A stretch of DNA of 64,000 nucleotides from JBDTDV01 sp039922875 (lineage in GTDB: Bacteria > Actinomycetota > Actinomycetes > Actinomycetales > Microbacteriaceae), in NCBI GenBank assembly GCA_039922875.1, contig JBDTDV010000024.1, positions 48,287 to 112,286 of the forward strand. Reading direction: 5' to 3'. Positions within the stretch are counted from its first letter, which is position 1. Each line of letters begins with the position of its first letter. The position numbers and the translations under genes are program-made. Of the stretch, positions 24,149 through 34,492 are shown piece by piece. The notes under the pieces are model-generated. The model was not told the DNA's origin, did no database searches, and saw nothing but the letters and a program-made list of their open reading frames with translations.

Positions 24149-25021
24149 ATGTCAGGACCGGTTATCGCTGCGCCGGTTATCTCCTGGTTCGGCGCGCACC
24201 AGCGCGACTTGCCCTGGCGGCGGCCGGGTTTCACCGCCTGGGGAACCTTGGTCAGCGAATTCATGCTCCAGCAAACGCCGGTGGTCAGGGTGATCCCCCG
24301 GCTCAGGGAATGGCTGGAACGGTGGCCCGCGCCCGCCGACCTTGCGGCGGAACCGGTCGGTGAGGCGATTCGTGCCTGGGCCTCGCTCGGTTATCCCCGT
24401 CGCGCCATGTGGCTGCACGCCTGTGCCGGCGATATCGTCGACCGGCACGGCGGTGTGGTGCCAAGCGACGTCGCCGAACTCTTGGCCTTGCCGGGGATCG
24501 GAGCGTACACGGCGCGGGCGGTCGCCGTCTTCGCGTACGGTCGCCGGCATCCGGTGGTCGACACCAACATTCGCCGGGTGATTGCGCGGGCCGTCGCCGG
24601 GCGGGAACATCCCGCTCCACCGAGAACGCGAACCGACCTCGCCGCCATGGAGGCGCTGCTGCCCGACGACGACGCTGCCGCGCGGCTCTTCACCGCCGGG
24701 CTGATGGAACTCGGCGCGGTGGTGTGCACGGCACGCTCCGCCCACTGCGAGGTATGCCCGATCCGCAATAGCTGCGTGTGGCGGGCGGCCGGCTATCCGG
24801 ACTACAACGGGCCGAAACGGCCGACGCAAAGAAGCTACCAGGGCTCTGACCGTCAGGTGCGCGGCCTGGTCCTGGCCGTCCTCCGCGGAGCGCGGGACCC
24901 AATACCGCGAGGGGATCTTGACCGCCTCTGGCCAGATGCCACCCAGACAGACCGAGCGCTGGCCGGCCTCGTCGCCGACGGCCTCGCGGTGCACACCGCC
25001 CTGGGCTATCGCCTGCCGTGA
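24149..25021 (+). CDS. mutY: A/G-specific adenine glycosylase
   Basis: MutY removes adenine paired with 8-oxoguanine. The 290-residue protein has 'EFMLQQTPVVRVIPR' with the catalytic Glu, the helix-hairpin-helix 'LPGIGAYTARAVAVFAYG', the catalytic Asp in 'PVVDTNIRRVIAR' and a complete 4Fe-4S loop of Cys-x6-Cys-x2-Cys-x5-Cys (CTARSAHCEVCPIRNSC). It lacks the C-terminal NUDIX-like domain of E. coli MutY, as is usual in short actinobacterial forms. Confidence 0.93.
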   Translation: MSGPVIAAPVISWFGAHQRDLPWRRPGFTAWGTLVSEFMLQQTPVVRVIPRLREWLERWPAPADLAAEPVGEAIRAWASLGYPRRAMWLHACAGDIVDRHGGVVPSDVAELLALPGIGAYTARAVAVFAYGRRHPVVDTNIRRVIARAVAGREHPAPPRTRTDLAAMEALLPDDDAAARLFTAGLMELGAVVCTARSAHCEVCPIRNSCVWRAAGYPDYNGPKRPTQRSYQGSDRQVRGLVLAVLRGARDPIPRGDLDRLWPDATQTDRALAGLVADGLAVHTALGYRLP

Positions 25022-25080
25022 ACGCCGATGCAACATGGCGGTGCAACCACGCGGTGCAACAACGCCCAGCTCCGCCGCTG

Positions 25081-25926
25081 TCAGCGGCGTGCCGCCCACA
25101 CGGTCCGGCTGCTGCGCACGGTCAGGTCCCGGCGCAGCAGCAGGCCGTCTGAGTCGTCTTCGGTCAAGAGCAGATCAAGTGTGTCGAGGTCGGCGGCGTC
25201 CAGTGCCTGAGCCAAGTCGGAGCGGATCCGACGGAAATACGCGTAGGCGTATCGCCTGGCCTCCGGCGCGCCCGGGTTCGCGTCGAGGCTGAAGCCGAGT
25301 TGCTGAACGCCAGTAAAACCCGATCGCTCCAGCCCGGGCTGCCAGTCCGGATGTGCGTTCCAACTCGCCTGCGCGATGGCCTGGTGACAGCGCTCCTCCA
25401 GCCCCGGCCGGCCTATCCCGATATCCTCGGGCAGGAAGCGGGGCAAAGAGTCCAGTTCGAGAACCGCCAGCACCCCACCGGGATCAAGTGCGGCGCGGAT
25501 CTCGCCCAGCACCCGGTCTGGATCGGACAGATGATGCAGGGATAGGGCCGCCCAGCCGAAATCGAATCTACCGATCCCCGGCCAGCCCCGGTTCAGGTCG
25601 GCCTGCACGGTGCGCACCCGATCGCTCAGTCCCCGCCGAAGTGCGGCGGTTCGTAGTCGCTGAAGCATCAGCGCTGATCTGTCAAGTGCAACCACCTCAG
25701 CGGTATCGAAACGGTGCGCCAGCGCCAGGGTTCCGGTACCCGTCCCGGCTCCTATGTCCACTACCCGCCGCGGAGCTATTCCGGCGAACCGCGCGGCCCA
25801 GGTGATCATCTCGTCCAGGGACGCCCCAAGCACGGCCGCATCCAAGTCCAGAATCTCGGCAACCCCTGCCTCGTCGGCGTGGTGTGCTTCGCGGCTGTGC
25901 TGGTGATGGTGGGAAAGTGCTGTCAT
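25081..25926 (-). CDS. SAM-dependent methyltransferase
   Basis: The 281-residue class I methyltransferase has motif I 'RVVDIGAGTGTGTLALA', then 'VVALDRSALMLQRL', 'VQADLNRGWP' and 'FDFGWAALSLHHLSDPDRVL'. The N-terminus is His-rich (HHHQHSREAHH), possibly a metal-binding tail. ATG 25926 is preceded by a TACTCT box at six bases; the frame continues to 25986 but starts before the promoter. Its substrate is unknown, and the small-molecule type is most likely. Confidence 0.82.
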   Translation of the reverse strand: MTALSHHHQHSREAHHADEAGVAEILDLDAAVLGASLDEMITWAARFAGIAPRRVVDIGAGTGTGTLALAHRFDTAEVVALDRSALMLQRLRTAALRRGLSDRVRTVQADLNRGWPGIGRFDFGWAALSLHHLSDPDRVLGEIRAALDPGGVLAVLELDSLPRFLPEDIGIGRPGLEERCHQAIAQASWNAHPDWQPGLERSGFTGVQQLGFSLDANPGAPEARRYAYAYFRRIRSDLAQALDAADLDTLDLLLTEDDSDGLLLRRDLTVRSSRTVWAARR

Positions 25927-25932
25927 CCCGCC

Positions 25933-25938
25933 AGAGTA
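25933..25938 (-). promoter_or_regulatory. -10 box of the methyltransferase gene (leaderless)
   Basis: TACTCT on the minus strand, six bases before the ATG at 25926. Confidence 0.45.
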
Positions 25939-26030
25939 TTCGCACAATGCGATGCCCGCATGATCCCTTGCGGAATACGCAAGCAATGCTGTTCGCGCGC
26001 TCGACGCTAGGCTGAGCGCAGGAGGCCTTT

Positions 26031-26480
26031 ATGGACACGATTGCTTCGGGGGCGAGCGCGCTGGAGAAAGCCGGCGAGCACAGCTTCGGGTATGAGTTGC
26101 ACGGCGGCGCGCCGATGCGGATGCAGTGGCATTTCTACGGACGATCGGAATTGCCGGTCGCGGTGCAAACCTGGGAGCTGCCACCGGGTGGTTTCGAAGG
26201 CATGCACGCCCACACCGAGGACGACCTTCCCCTCGAGGAGATATACGTCGTGATCGCGGGTACCGGCCAGTTGCAGGTCGACGGCATCACCCATGCGGTC
26301 GCCGCCGGGGACGCGGTGCTGGCGCCGGTCGGGTCAGAGCACGATCTTCGCAATACCGGAGACATCCCGCTGAAAGTGCTCGTGGTGTGGGGCAAGCCCG
26401 GAACCGCGGACTACACAGGATTTGCCTCCGCCGCCTTGGCGAAGGCAGCGCACGCTGCCGGCGCAGCAGGTGCCTGCTAG
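26031..26480 (+). CDS. Cupin-domain protein
   Basis: The 149-residue protein has cupin motif 1 'GMHAHTEDDLPLEEIYVVIAG' (two His and a Glu, split by the turn) and motif 2 'VLAPVGSEHDLRN'. A strong AGGAGG lies five bases before the ATG, unlike many neighbours. Its stop overlaps the convergent rbfA end by four bases. No substrate can be assigned. Confidence 0.82.
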   Translation: MDTIASGASALEKAGEHSFGYELHGGAPMRMQWHFYGRSELPVAVQTWELPPGGFEGMHAHTEDDLPLEEIYVVIAGTGQLQVDGITHAVAAGDAVLAPVGSEHDLRNTGDIPLKVLVVWGKPGTADYTGFASAALAKAAHAAGAAGAC

Positions 26481-26947
26481 TGGCTTCCGGTGTCGTCTAG
26501 CAGTTCGTCAGCGTCGTCCTCTGGCAGGTCGCGCGGTTTGACGTAGGGGTCTTCGTCTCCGGCGTACTGCGCGGTCGCGGCGAGCCCGGCCACCTCGGTA
26601 TCACGATTGCGAGCCTCAACGAGAAGGTCTTCGATGGCCGAAGCGTTTTCCGGGACGGCATCGAGGATGAACTCCAGCGATGGGGTCAGCCGAGACGTGA
26701 TGTTCTTGCCGACCTCGGTGCGCATCAGGCCGGTGGCCGATTTCAGCGCGGCCGCACTGTCGATCCGCTCCTGCTCGCTGCCGTATACCGTGAAGAAGAC
26801 GCTGGCGTGCTGCAGGTCACCGGTCACCTTCACGTCGGTGATCGTGACAAAACCAAGCCTGGGGTCGCGCAGGCCACGCTCCAGCCTCTTGGCGATGATC
26901 ACCTTGATCCTGTCGGCCAGCTTCCTGGCCCGTGCCGGGTCAGCCAT
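26477..26947 (-). CDS. rbfA: 30S ribosome-binding factor A
   Basis: RbfA assists late 16S rRNA maturation and cold adaptation. The 156-residue protein starts 'ADPARARKLADRIKVIIAKRL' and has 'DPRLGFVTITDVKVTGDLQHASVFFTVYG' broken by the usual beta turns, a KH-type fold. The acidic C-terminal tail (DEDPYVKPRDLPEDDADELL) is typical. The start was set at ATG 26947, since AGGA lies five bases upstream; a frame to 27052 has no ribosome binding site. It follows infB after 149 bp. Confidence 0.93.
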   Translation of the reverse strand: MADPARARKLADRIKVIIAKRLERGLRDPRLGFVTITDVKVTGDLQHASVFFTVYGSEQERIDSAAALKSATGLMRTEVGKNITSRLTPSLEFILDAVPENASAIEDLLVEARNRDTEVAGLAATAQYAGDEDPYVKPRDLPEDDADELLDDTGSH

Positions 26948-27005
26948 CTCGTCCTGCTTTCTGTGTGGTTGTGTTGGAGGCGAACGGCGAACCGCGAAGC
27001 CGAAT

Positions 27006-27081
27006 GGCGGGTGGCCTTCCCGCTCTGCGGGCTTGACAGCGCGAAGAATCACGCCGAGCAGAGCCGGGAGGGCAACCCGCC
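27006..27081. repeat. Long imperfect hairpin between infB and rbfA
   Basis: The 23-24-nt arms (27006-27028 and 27058-27081) are complementary except for a few mismatches, with a loop of about 29 nt. It lies between infB and rbfA in the same operon, just after the infB stop. It could be an attenuator, an mRNA-stability element or a small repeated element. Confidence 0.6.
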
Positions 27082-27096
27082 ATCCACCATCCAGGG

Positions 27097-29916
27097 CTAG
27101 ACCCGCGCCTTCTCCTTCAGCTCGATCGTCTCGATCTCGTCACCGATTCTGATGTCGTTGAACTTGCCGAGTCCGATACCGGCCTCGAAGTCCGTGCGGA
27201 CCTCGGTGACGTCATCCTTGAACCGGCGCAGCGACTCGATTGCCAGGGCATCCCCGACCACGACGCCGTCACGAATGACGCGGGCCTTGGCGTTTCGAGT
27301 GATCGTACCGGAGCGAACCACAACACCGGCGATGTTGCCGAACTTCGACGAGCTGAACACCTCGCGAATCTCTGCAATACCGGATTGCACCTCCTCGAAC
27401 TCGGGCTTGAGCATGCCCTTGAGCGAGTTCTCGATGTCTTCCAGCGCGGCGTAGATGACCGAATAGAAGCGGATGTCCACACCTTCTCGGGCAGCACGTT
27501 CGCGTGCCTTCGTGTCCGGTCGGACGTTGAACCCGATGATGATGGCGTTGTCGACGGTGGCGAGGTTGACATCAGATTCGGTGATCGCACCGACGCCGCG
27601 GTGGATGATCCGCAACTGAACGCTGTCGTCCACTTCGATCTTCAGTAACGACTCTTCCAGCGCCTCGACGGCACCGGACACATCGCCCTTGATAATGAGG
27701 TTGAGCGACTCGACCTTGCCCTCTTCCAGTGCCCTGGTGAAGTCCTCCAGGCTGATCCGCTTGCGTGCCTTGGCCAGCTGGGCGTTGCGCTCCGCCGCCT
27801 CGCGCTTCTCGGCGATTTGCCTGGCGGTGCGGTCTTCCTCGGTGACCAGGAACGTGTCGCCGGCACGCGGGACACTGGATAAGCCCTGCACCTGCACGGG
27901 ACGCGAAGGGGTTGCCTCCTCGACCGGGTCGCCGTTCTCGTCGTGCATCGCGCGAACCCGACCGTAGGCCGTTCCGGCCACCATCGGGTCGCCGACATGC
28001 AGCGTTCCGGATTGGATCAGCACTGTTGCCACCGCACCACGACCCTTATCGAGCTTGGCTTCGATGGCGACGCCACGGGCGTCCTTGTTCGGGTTCGCCC
28101 GCAGATCAAGTCCCGCATCCGCGGTCAGCAGCACCGCATCCATCAGCTCGGTGATGCCGATATGGTCGCGCGCAGACACGTCGACGAACATGACGTCCCC
28201 GCCGTATTCTTCGGCGACCAAACCGTACTCGGTCAGTTGCTGGCGAACCTTGGCCGGATTTGCGTCTTCCTTATCGATCTTGTTGACCGCTACCACAATC
28301 GGCACATTTGCAGCCTGCGCGTGGTTCAGGGCCTCAATCGTCTGCGGCATGATGCCGTCATCCGCGGCGACGACCAGGATTGCGATATCGGTGACCTGGG
28401 CACCTCTGGCTCGCATGGCGGTGAACGCCTCGTGGCCAGGTGTGTCGATAAAGGTGATGGCGCGGTCGTGACCCTCGTGCTCCGCCGATACCTGGTAGGC
28501 ACCGATGTGCTGGGTAATCCCGCCGGCTTCGCCTGCGACGACATTCGCCTGCCGGATGGCATCCAGAAGGCGCGTCTTTCCATGGTCGACGTGGCCCATA
28601 ACCGTGACCACGGGGGGCCGGATCTCCAGCACATCGTCGCCCTCGTCCTCCAGCTCCTGATCGAGATCGATATCGAAGCCTTCGAGCAGCTCACGGTCCT
28701 CCTCCTCGGGAGAGACCACCAGGATCTTGTAGCCGAGTTCCTCACCGAGGACCTGGAAGGTTGCCTCATCAAGAGATTCGGTCGCGGTGGCCATTTCGCC
28801 GAGATGGAACAGTACCGTGACCAGGTTGCCGGGGCTCGCATCGATCTTGTCAGCGAAGTCGGTGATGGATGCTCCACGGCGCAGCCGCACGATCGTGTTT
28901 CCGTCGCCACGCGGTACGCTGACGCCGCCTAAGGACGGAGCCTCCCGGAGTTCGAATTCCTGCCTCTTGGTCCGCTTCGACTTCCGAGCCCTGCTCTTGC
29001 CGCCGCCACGCCCGAAGGCGCCCGCGGTACCGCCGCCTGGGCCGCGGCCGCGGCCGCCACCGCCCGATGGTCGGGACGCGCCGAATCCGCTACCGGCCGG
29101 GCGCTGAAAGCCGCCGCCGCCGGGTCGTTGGAAACCGCCGGTCCTGGCCCCGCCGGCACCACCGGGACGTTGGCCGAAGCCGCCTGGACGGTTGCCCTGG
29201 CCGGGTCCACCTGGGCGCGGGGAGCCCGGGCGCGGCGGAGCCGGGCGCGGAATGTTGCTCGGGTTCGGGCGTTGCCCCATGCCCTGCGAACTGGCAAACG
29301 GGTTATTGCCCGGTCGCGGCGTGCCGGCGGGACGCTGGCCCATGCCCTGCGAACTGGCAAACGGGTTGTTTCCGGGGCGCGGCGCTCCTGGACGGGGTGC
29401 GCCGGAACGCGGCGGGGTCGCCCGCGGCGCTGGCGATCCCGGGCGCGGCGTTGCGACATCCGGTGTTTTGGGCTGTGCAGACGGTGCAGAACTGGAGCCT
29501 GGCTTAGCCCCGGGCTTCTGAGCCGGGGCTGCGGTGCTCTGCGCGGCACCGGGGGCAGAGGCCGCCGGTGCCGCTACCGGTGCCGCGGGTCCGCTGGCAC
29601 TTGGCACGGCCGCGGCGGGCTTCTGGGCGTCCGGTTGCTGGGCGCCTGGCTTGTGGGTACCCGGCTTGTGGGTACCCGTGGCACCTGGTTTTTGGGGCGA
29701 CGCCGCCGGCGCGGGCGCCGCCTGCGCGGCAGCTGCCGGCGCGTTCTTTGCGACATCGGCCGCCAGCGCAGCCCTCAGCTTCCGGGCGACGGGCGGCTCG
29801 ATGCTCGACGATGGACCCTTGACGTATTCGCCAAGCTCCTTGAGCTTCTCGAGGGCTACCTTGCTATCGACGCCGAGTTCGGCGGCGACTTCGTGTACGC
29901 GTGGTTTCGCAGCCAC
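27097..29916 (-). CDS. infB: Translation initiation factor IF-2
   Basis: IF-2 brings initiator fMet-tRNA to the 30S subunit. The 939-residue protein begins with an IF2_N domain ('[21 protein letters not shown]'), then a long Pro/Gly/Ala/Arg-rich region (about residues 55-320) with the duplicated [15 protein letters not shown] block, and a complete GTPase domain. G1 is [12 protein letters not shown]3 DTPGHEAFT and G4 NKIDKEDA. The C-terminal initiator-tRNA domains are intact. It starts at GTG 29916 after AGGAGAATT. It is in the ylxR-infB-rbfA operon. Confidence 0.97.
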   Translation of the reverse strand: MAAKPRVHEVAAELGVDSKVALEKLKELGEYVKGPSSSIEPPVARKLRAALAADVAKNAPAAAAQAAPAPAASPQKPGATGTHKPGTHKPGAQQPDAQKPAAAVPSASGPAAPVAAPAASAPGAAQSTAAPAQKPGAKPGSSSAPSAQPKTPDVATPRPGSPAPRATPPRSGAPRPGAPRPGNNPFASSQGMGQRPAGTPRPGNNPFASSQGMGQRPNPSNIPRPAPPRPGSPRPGGPGQGNRPGGFGQRPGGAGGARTGGFQRPGGGGFQRPAGSGFGASRPSGGGGRGRGPGGGTAGAFGRGGGKSRARKSKRTKRQEFELREAPSLGGVSVPRGDGNTIVRLRRGASITDFADKIDASPGNLVTVLFHLGEMATATESLDEATFQVLGEELGYKILVVSPEEEDRELLEGFDIDLDQELEDEGDDVLEIRPPVVTVMGHVDHGKTRLLDAIRQANVVAGEAGGITQHIGAYQVSAEHEGHDRAITFIDTPGHEAFTAMRARGAQVTDIAILVVAADDGIMPQTIEALNHAQAANVPIVVAVNKIDKEDANPAKVRQQLTEYGLVAEEYGGDVMFVDVSARDHIGITELMDAVLLTADAGLDLRANPNKDARGVAIEAKLDKGRGAVATVLIQSGTLHVGDPMVAGTAYGRVRAMHDENGDPVEEATPSRPVQVQGLSSVPRAGDTFLVTEEDRTARQIAEKREAAERNAQLAKARKRISLEDFTRALEEGKVESLNLIIKGDVSGAVEALEESLLKIEVDDSVQLRIIHRGVGAITESDVNLATVDNAIIIGFNVRPDTKARERAAREGVDIRFYSVIYAALEDIENSLKGMLKPEFEEVQSGIAEIREVFSSSKFGNIAGVVVRSGTITRNAKARVIRDGVVVGDALAIESLRRFKDDVTEVRTDFEAGIGLGKFNDIRIGDEIETIELKEKARV

Positions 29917-29992
29917 AATTCTCCTATTCCGGGCCTGCGCCCGGATAGGGGCAGACCGTCAATGACGGACGGTTCTCATTTCGAGCCGCTCA

Positions 29993-30292
29993 TTAGTTGT
30001 CCATTAGCCGTTCAGCCTGTTCTCTCGTTGTGCTGCCTGAGGCAACAATGTCTTCCAGTGCGCTTGGTACTGCTGTCGTGTCGAGTTCCCTCGTCACCCG
30101 CAACGCCCGCCCGAAGGCTCGGCGCCGCACAGCAGCCTGATAGCACTCGATCGTCGGATGCAACCACGCACCTCGCCCGTACGAGGTGGCGGTTTCGTCC
30201 ACCACTACCTTCGAATCTCGGGCAATCACCCTCAACAGAGAGGATCTTTCCGCGCGTACGCGGCATCCAACGCACGTTCTAACGGACTCCAT
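29993..30292 (-). CDS. ylxR: YlxR family nucleic-acid-binding protein
   Basis: The 99-residue DUF448/YlxR protein has 'TCVGCRVRAERSSLLRVI' and the GRGAWLHP motif of the RNA-binding face. It usually sits between nusA and infB, as here. It is the small unit of the nusA operon. Confidence 0.92.
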   Translation of the reverse strand: MESVRTCVGCRVRAERSSLLRVIARDSKVVVDETATSYGRGAWLHPTIECYQAAVRRRAFGRALRVTRELDTTAVPSALEDIVASGSTTREQAERLMDN

Positions 30293-30319
30293 CCTACACG
30301 CTGAGCGGGGCGGCCCGGA

Positions 30320-31321
30320 TCAGCTGTCCTCCAGGATCGAGTCCGGCTGGATATCAATCTTTGCGCCGGTCAGCTTCGCGGCGAGGCGAGCATTCTGGCC
30401 CTCCTTGCCGATTGCCAGCGACAGCTGGTAGTCGGGAACAAGTGCTCGAACCGCCTTGAGAGATTCGTCGATCACGAACGCGCTGGTCACCTTGGCCGGT
30501 GACAACGCATTGGCCACGAACGTGGGCAGATCGGCCGAGTAGTCGACGATGTCGATCTTCTCGTTATTAAGTTCCGCAGTGACCGAGCGGACCCGCTGGC
30601 CGAGCTCACCGATGCAGGCGCCCTTTGCGTTCACCCCAGGTTGCGTGGCCCGGACCGCGATCTTGGTCCGGTGACCGGCTTCCCTGGCCAGGGAGACGAT
30701 CTCGACGATTCCGCTGGCGATCTCTGGAACCTCGAGCGCGAACAGCTTCCGGACCAACGCGGGGTGGGTGCGCGAGACGGTGATCGATGGCCCCTTCAGC
30801 CCCTTGGACACGCTGGTCACATAGACCCGAATCCGGGTGCCATGGGTATATTCCTCGGTCGGAACTTGTTCCTCGGGCGGCAGGATGGCCTCGATTGTGC
30901 CGAGGTCGACATGCACCATCCGCGGGTTGGGACCCTGCTGGATCACTCCGGCGACGATGTCGCCCTCCCTGCTGCGGAATTCGCCGAGCACGGCGTCGTC
31001 CGCGAGATCCCTCAGGCGCTGGTTGATGACCTGCTTGGCTGCAAACGCAGCGATTCGGCCGAAGTCGCTTGGGCTGTCCTCCGCCTCACCGATCATCGCA
31101 CCTTCGTCGTCGATCTCCGGAACGAAGATCGACACGTGGCCGCTCTTGCGGTCCAGATGGACGCGCGGGCCGTTGGAGTCCTTGGTAATTCGATGGTCGG
31201 CTTGGTCCGTGTGCTTCAGATACGCCGTGAGAATCGCCTGCTCGATAATCTCGACGAGTTCATCGAACGGAATCTCCCGCTCACGCTCCATCAGACGCAA
31301 GACGCTGAGGTCGATGTCCAT
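30320..31321 (-). CDS. nusA: Transcription termination/antitermination factor NusA
   Basis: NusA modulates pausing, termination and rRNA antitermination. The 333-residue protein has the N-terminal RNA polymerase-binding domain (LMEREREIPFDELVEIIEQA), an S1 domain around residues 110-185 and two KH domains ('PGVNAKGACIGELGQRVRSV' and 'LSLAIGKEGQNARLAAKLTG'). It lacks the acidic repeats of E. coli NusA, as normal outside Proteobacteria. The ATG follows GAGGAGG. The gene rimP, normally just upstream, is not present in the 73-bp gap. Confidence 0.96.
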   Translation of the reverse strand: MDIDLSVLRLMEREREIPFDELVEIIEQAILTAYLKHTDQADHRITKDSNGPRVHLDRKSGHVSIFVPEIDDEGAMIGEAEDSPSDFGRIAAFAAKQVINQRLRDLADDAVLGEFRSREGDIVAGVIQQGPNPRMVHVDLGTIEAILPPEEQVPTEEYTHGTRIRVYVTSVSKGLKGPSITVSRTHPALVRKLFALEVPEIASGIVEIVSLAREAGHRTKIAVRATQPGVNAKGACIGELGQRVRSVTAELNNEKIDIVDYSADLPTFVANALSPAKVTSAFVIDESLKAVRALVPDYQLSLAIGKEGQNARLAAKLTGAKIDIQPDSILEDS

Positions 31322-31394
31322 TGCCGGCCTCCTCTATTCACCTATGCCCGCAATCGTTCCTGCGGGTCAACACCCTATGCTACCGGTCTGGACC

Positions 31395-33179
31395 TTACCC
31401 GGCCGTGCCAACGGTGCCGGCGATGACGCTCGCGGCATCCGCGATGGCGACCTGCTCTCGGGCTCCGGTGGCGCGATCCCAGAGCTCGACAACGCCGTCG
31501 GCCACGCCGCGGCCGGCGATCACGATCCTCGGCACCCCGATCAGTTCTGCGTCGCCGAATTTCACGCCTGGCGACACCTTCGGCCGGTCATCGTACAACA
31601 CCTCGAGCCCGGACTCCTCAAGCTGTGCGGCCAGCGTCTCGGACGTCTCGTAGACCCGTGGATCCTTGCCGGTAGCCACGATATGCACGTCAAACGGCGC
31701 AACCGATTGCGGCCAGATCAACCCCTTCTCGTCGTTGTTCAGCTCGGCGATGATCGCTAGGACCCGGGTGACCCCGATGCCGTAGGACCCCATCGTCACC
31801 GTGACCAGCTTGCCGTTCTCATCAAGGACTTTCAGACCGAGTGCTTCGGCGTATTTGCGGCCGAGCTGGAACACGTGTCCGATCTCCATCCCGCGAGCCA
31901 GTTCCACCGGTCCTGACCCGTCCGGAGCGGGGTCGCCGGTACGCACGGTGGCCACCTCTATGGTGGCATCCGGCACGAAGTCACGCCCGGCGACCAGGCC
32001 GAACACGTGCCGACCGTCTTGATTCGCGCCGGTGATCCACGCCGTTCCGGTGACCACCCGCGGGTCGACCAGATAGCGCACGCCGGCACTGGCCTGCTCG
32101 CCGAGCACCTGCCCAGCAGCGGACCACGGCCCGATGTACCCCTTGACCAATCCGGGATACCGCGCAAAGTCGGCGTCCGTCGCCGTCTCGACCTCGGCCG
32201 GCGCGAAGACGACCTCGGCCCGTTTCAGGTCCGCGTCCCGGTCCCCCGGCAGCCCGACGACAACGACCTCTCGGGTGCCGTCCAGGTGCGTCAGAGCCAA
32301 GACGACGTTCTTCAGCGTGTCCGCCGCCGTCCACGCCTGCCCGTCCGGCCGCGGGTGCCTCGCGTTGGCGACGTCGACAAGCGTGGCGATGGTGGGCGTG
32401 TCCGGGGTGTCCAGGACCAGGGCGACCGGAAGCCGGTCGTACGGCTGCGAGTCTGGTGCAAGGGTGCGGAACGCCTCAACATTCGCCGCGTATCCCCCGG
32501 CCGACCGCACAAAGGTGTCTTCGCCGATCGCGGTCGGGTGCAGGAATTCTTCGCTCTTGGAACCGCCCATTGCCCCCGCGTCGGCGGTGACGACCACATA
32601 ATCCAGGCCGAGCCTGGCGAAGATCCGCTCATAGGCGTCCCGCTGTCGCTGATAGCTATCGTCGAGCCCGGCATCCGTCGCGTCGAAGGAGTAGGCATCT
32701 TTCATGGTGAACTCGCGGCCGCGGAGCAGGCCGGCGCGCGGCCGGGCCTCGTCGCGGTATTTATCCTGGATCTGGTAGATCGTCAGCGGCAGGTCCTTGT
32801 AGCTGGAGTACAGGTCATGGACCAGCAACGCGAAGGCCTCTTCGTGGGTCGGCGCGAGCACGTACCCGGCGTCCTTGCGGTCGCTGAGCCGGAACATCAG
32901 CGGTCCGTACTCCTCGTACCGACCGGTGGCCTGGTAAAGCTCCCGTGGCATCAGCGCGGGGAAGTGCACCTCGTGGGCGCCGGCGGCGGTCATCTCCTCC
33001 CGGATGATCTGCTCGATCTTGGCCTTCACCCGCAGCCCAATCGGCAGCCAGGCGAAGATCCCGGCGGCTTGCCTGCGAATGTAGCCGGCTCGAACCAGCA
33101 GTCGATGGCTGGTTACCTCGGCGTCGGCCGGATCGTCGCGGAGGGTACGGAGAAAGTAGTTGGAGAGGCGAGTTGGCAC
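31395..33179 (-). CDS. proS: Prolyl-tRNA synthetase
   Basis: ProS charges tRNA-Pro. The 594-residue bacterial-type enzyme contains the class II motifs '[19 protein letters not shown]' and '[21 protein letters not shown]', then an editing-domain insert at about residues 230-390 and the anticodon-binding domain ending '[14 protein letters not shown]'. All parts are complete. The start was set at GTG 33179, seven bases after TAAGGT. Confidence 0.96.
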   Translation of the reverse strand: MPTRLSNYFLRTLRDDPADAEVTSHRLLVRAGYIRRQAAGIFAWLPIGLRVKAKIEQIIREEMTAAGAHEVHFPALMPRELYQATGRYEEYGPLMFRLSDRKDAGYVLAPTHEEAFALLVHDLYSSYKDLPLTIYQIQDKYRDEARPRAGLLRGREFTMKDAYSFDATDAGLDDSYQRQRDAYERIFARLGLDYVVVTADAGAMGGSKSEEFLHPTAIGEDTFVRSAGGYAANVEAFRTLAPDSQPYDRLPVALVLDTPDTPTIATLVDVANARHPRPDGQAWTAADTLKNVVLALTHLDGTREVVVVGLPGDRDADLKRAEVVFAPAEVETATDADFARYPGLVKGYIGPWSAAGQVLGEQASAGVRYLVDPRVVTGTAWITGANQDGRHVFGLVAGRDFVPDATIEVATVRTGDPAPDGSGPVELARGMEIGHVFQLGRKYAEALGLKVLDENGKLVTVTMGSYGIGVTRVLAIIAELNNDEKGLIWPQSVAPFDVHIVATGKDPRVYETSETLAAQLEESGLEVLYDDRPKVSPGVKFGDAELIGVPRIVIAGRGVADGVVELWDRATGAREQVAIADAASVIAGTVGTAG

Positions 33180-33186
33180 GGTTTCT

Positions 33187-33192
33187 ACCTTA
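33187..33192 (-). promoter_or_regulatory. -10 box of proS (leaderless)
   Basis: TAAGGT on the minus strand, seven bases before GTG 33179, in the 39-bp gap after ispG. Confidence 0.45.
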
Positions 33193-33218
33193 GCGATGCC
33201 GCCGGCGCCGAACCGGAA

Positions 33219-34367
33219 CTATGCGGTGACGACCTCGGGGCTGCCGGTCTCGCCAACCGGCAGTTCGGCGGCGAGCCGGTTCGCCTCGGCGATCAGGGTG
33301 GCCACGATCTCGGACTCCGGGACCGTCTTGATCACCTTGCCCTTGACGAAGATCTGCCCCTTGCCATTTCCAGACGCCACGCCGAGGTCCGCCTCGCGGG
33401 CTTCGCCCGGTCCGTTCACCACGCAGCCCATCACCGCCACCCTAAGCGGGACCGTCATGCCCTCGAGCCCCGCGGTCACCTGGTCGGCCAGCGTGTAGAC
33501 GTCCACCTGGGCCCTGCCGCAACTTGGGCAGGAGACGATCTCGAGTTTGCGTTCGCGCAGGTTCAGCGATTGCAGAATCTGCAAGCCGACCTTGACCTCC
33601 TGCACGGGCGGGGCGGATAGGGACACCCGAATGGTGTCGCCGATGCCCTCGGCGAGCAGAATGCCAAACGCCGTGGCCGATTTGATGGTGCCTTGGAACT
33701 CCGGGCCGGCCTCGGTGACGCCCAGGTGCAACGGCCAGTCGCCGCGCTCGGCGAGCAGCCGGTATGCCTTGACCATCACGATCGGATCGTTGTGTTTGAC
33801 CGAGATCTTGAAGTCGTGGAAGTCATGCTCCTCGAACAGGCTCGCCTCCCAGACCGCCGACTCGACCAGCGCCTCCGGGGTCGCCTTGCCGTACTTGGCC
33901 AGCAGGCGTGGGTCGAGGGATCCGGCATTGACCCCGATCCGCAGTGAGACGCCGGCCGCTTGGGCGCGCCTGGCGATTTCGCCGACCTGATCGTCGAACT
34001 TGCGGATATTACCCGGGTTCACCCGCACGCCGGCGCATCCCGCATCGATGGCCGCGTACACGTAGTTGGGTTGGAAGTGGATGTCGGCGATCACTGGGAT
34101 CTGGCTCTTCTTGGCGATAATCGGCAGCGCCTCGGCGTCGTCGCGGCTGGGCACCGCGACCCGCACGATGTCGCAACCGGATGCCGTGAGCTCGGCGATC
34201 TGCTGCAGGGTCGCGTTGATGTCAGTGGTGGGCGTGGTCGTCATCGACTGCACGCTGATCGGGGCGCCACCGCCGACCAACACCTTGCCAACCCTGATCT
34301 GGCGGGAGTTTCGCCGCGGCGCAAGCACCTCGGGGAGTTTCGGCATTCCTAAGTTGACTGCGACCAC
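33219..34367 (-). CDS. ispG: 4-hydroxy-3-methylbut-2-en-1-yl diphosphate synthase
   Basis: IspG is the penultimate enzyme of the MEP isoprenoid pathway. The 382-residue bacterial form has '[24 protein letters not shown]' broken by turns in the barrel, and the 4Fe-4S cysteines in [10 protein letters not shown] and [10 protein letters not shown]. It starts at GTG 34367, six bases after TAGAAT. Together with rseP and dxr (38.1-40.7 kb) it belongs to a conserved isoprenoid block, now split. Confidence 0.96.
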   Translation of the reverse strand: MVAVNLGMPKLPEVLAPRRNSRQIRVGKVLVGGGAPISVQSMTTTPTTDINATLQQIAELTASGCDIVRVAVPSRDDAEALPIIAKKSQIPVIADIHFQPNYVYAAIDAGCAGVRVNPGNIRKFDDQVGEIARRAQAAGVSLRIGVNAGSLDPRLLAKYGKATPEALVESAVWEASLFEEHDFHDFKISVKHNDPIVMVKAYRLLAERGDWPLHLGVTEAGPEFQGTIKSATAFGILLAEGIGDTIRVSLSAPPVQEVKVGLQILQSLNLRERKLEIVSCPSCGRAQVDVYTLADQVTAGLEGMTVPLRVAVMGCVVNGPGEAREADLGVASGNGKGQIFVKGKVIKTVPESEIVATLIAEANRLAAELPVGETGSPEVVTA

Positions 34368-34373
34368 CGGACA

Positions 34374-34379
34374 ATTCTA
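34374..34379 (-). promoter_or_regulatory. -10 box of ispG (leaderless)
   Basis: TAGAAT on the minus strand, six bases before GTG 34367. Confidence 0.5.
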
Positions 34380-34492
34380 GGTCGGCACGTCGATTGTTCC
34401 CTGACGATGACGGATACTGTCAGTGAGAGCCCGGTTCACAAGGCCGGACCGCTGAGCATGATCAGCCTGAGCCACAGACAAGGGAGTCCGCT

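Noticed and set aside
29128..30282. Long plus-strand open frame of 384 codons opposite infB and ylxR
   Set aside because: It is antisense to the Pro/Gly-rich part of IF-2, where high GC keeps the other frames open. It shows no known domain and no ribosome binding site.
32007..33620. Plus-strand open frame of 537 codons opposite proS and ispG
   Set aside because: The proS and ispG proteins on the other strand are complete and conserved. The antisense frame is rich in Gly, Arg and Asp without motifs.
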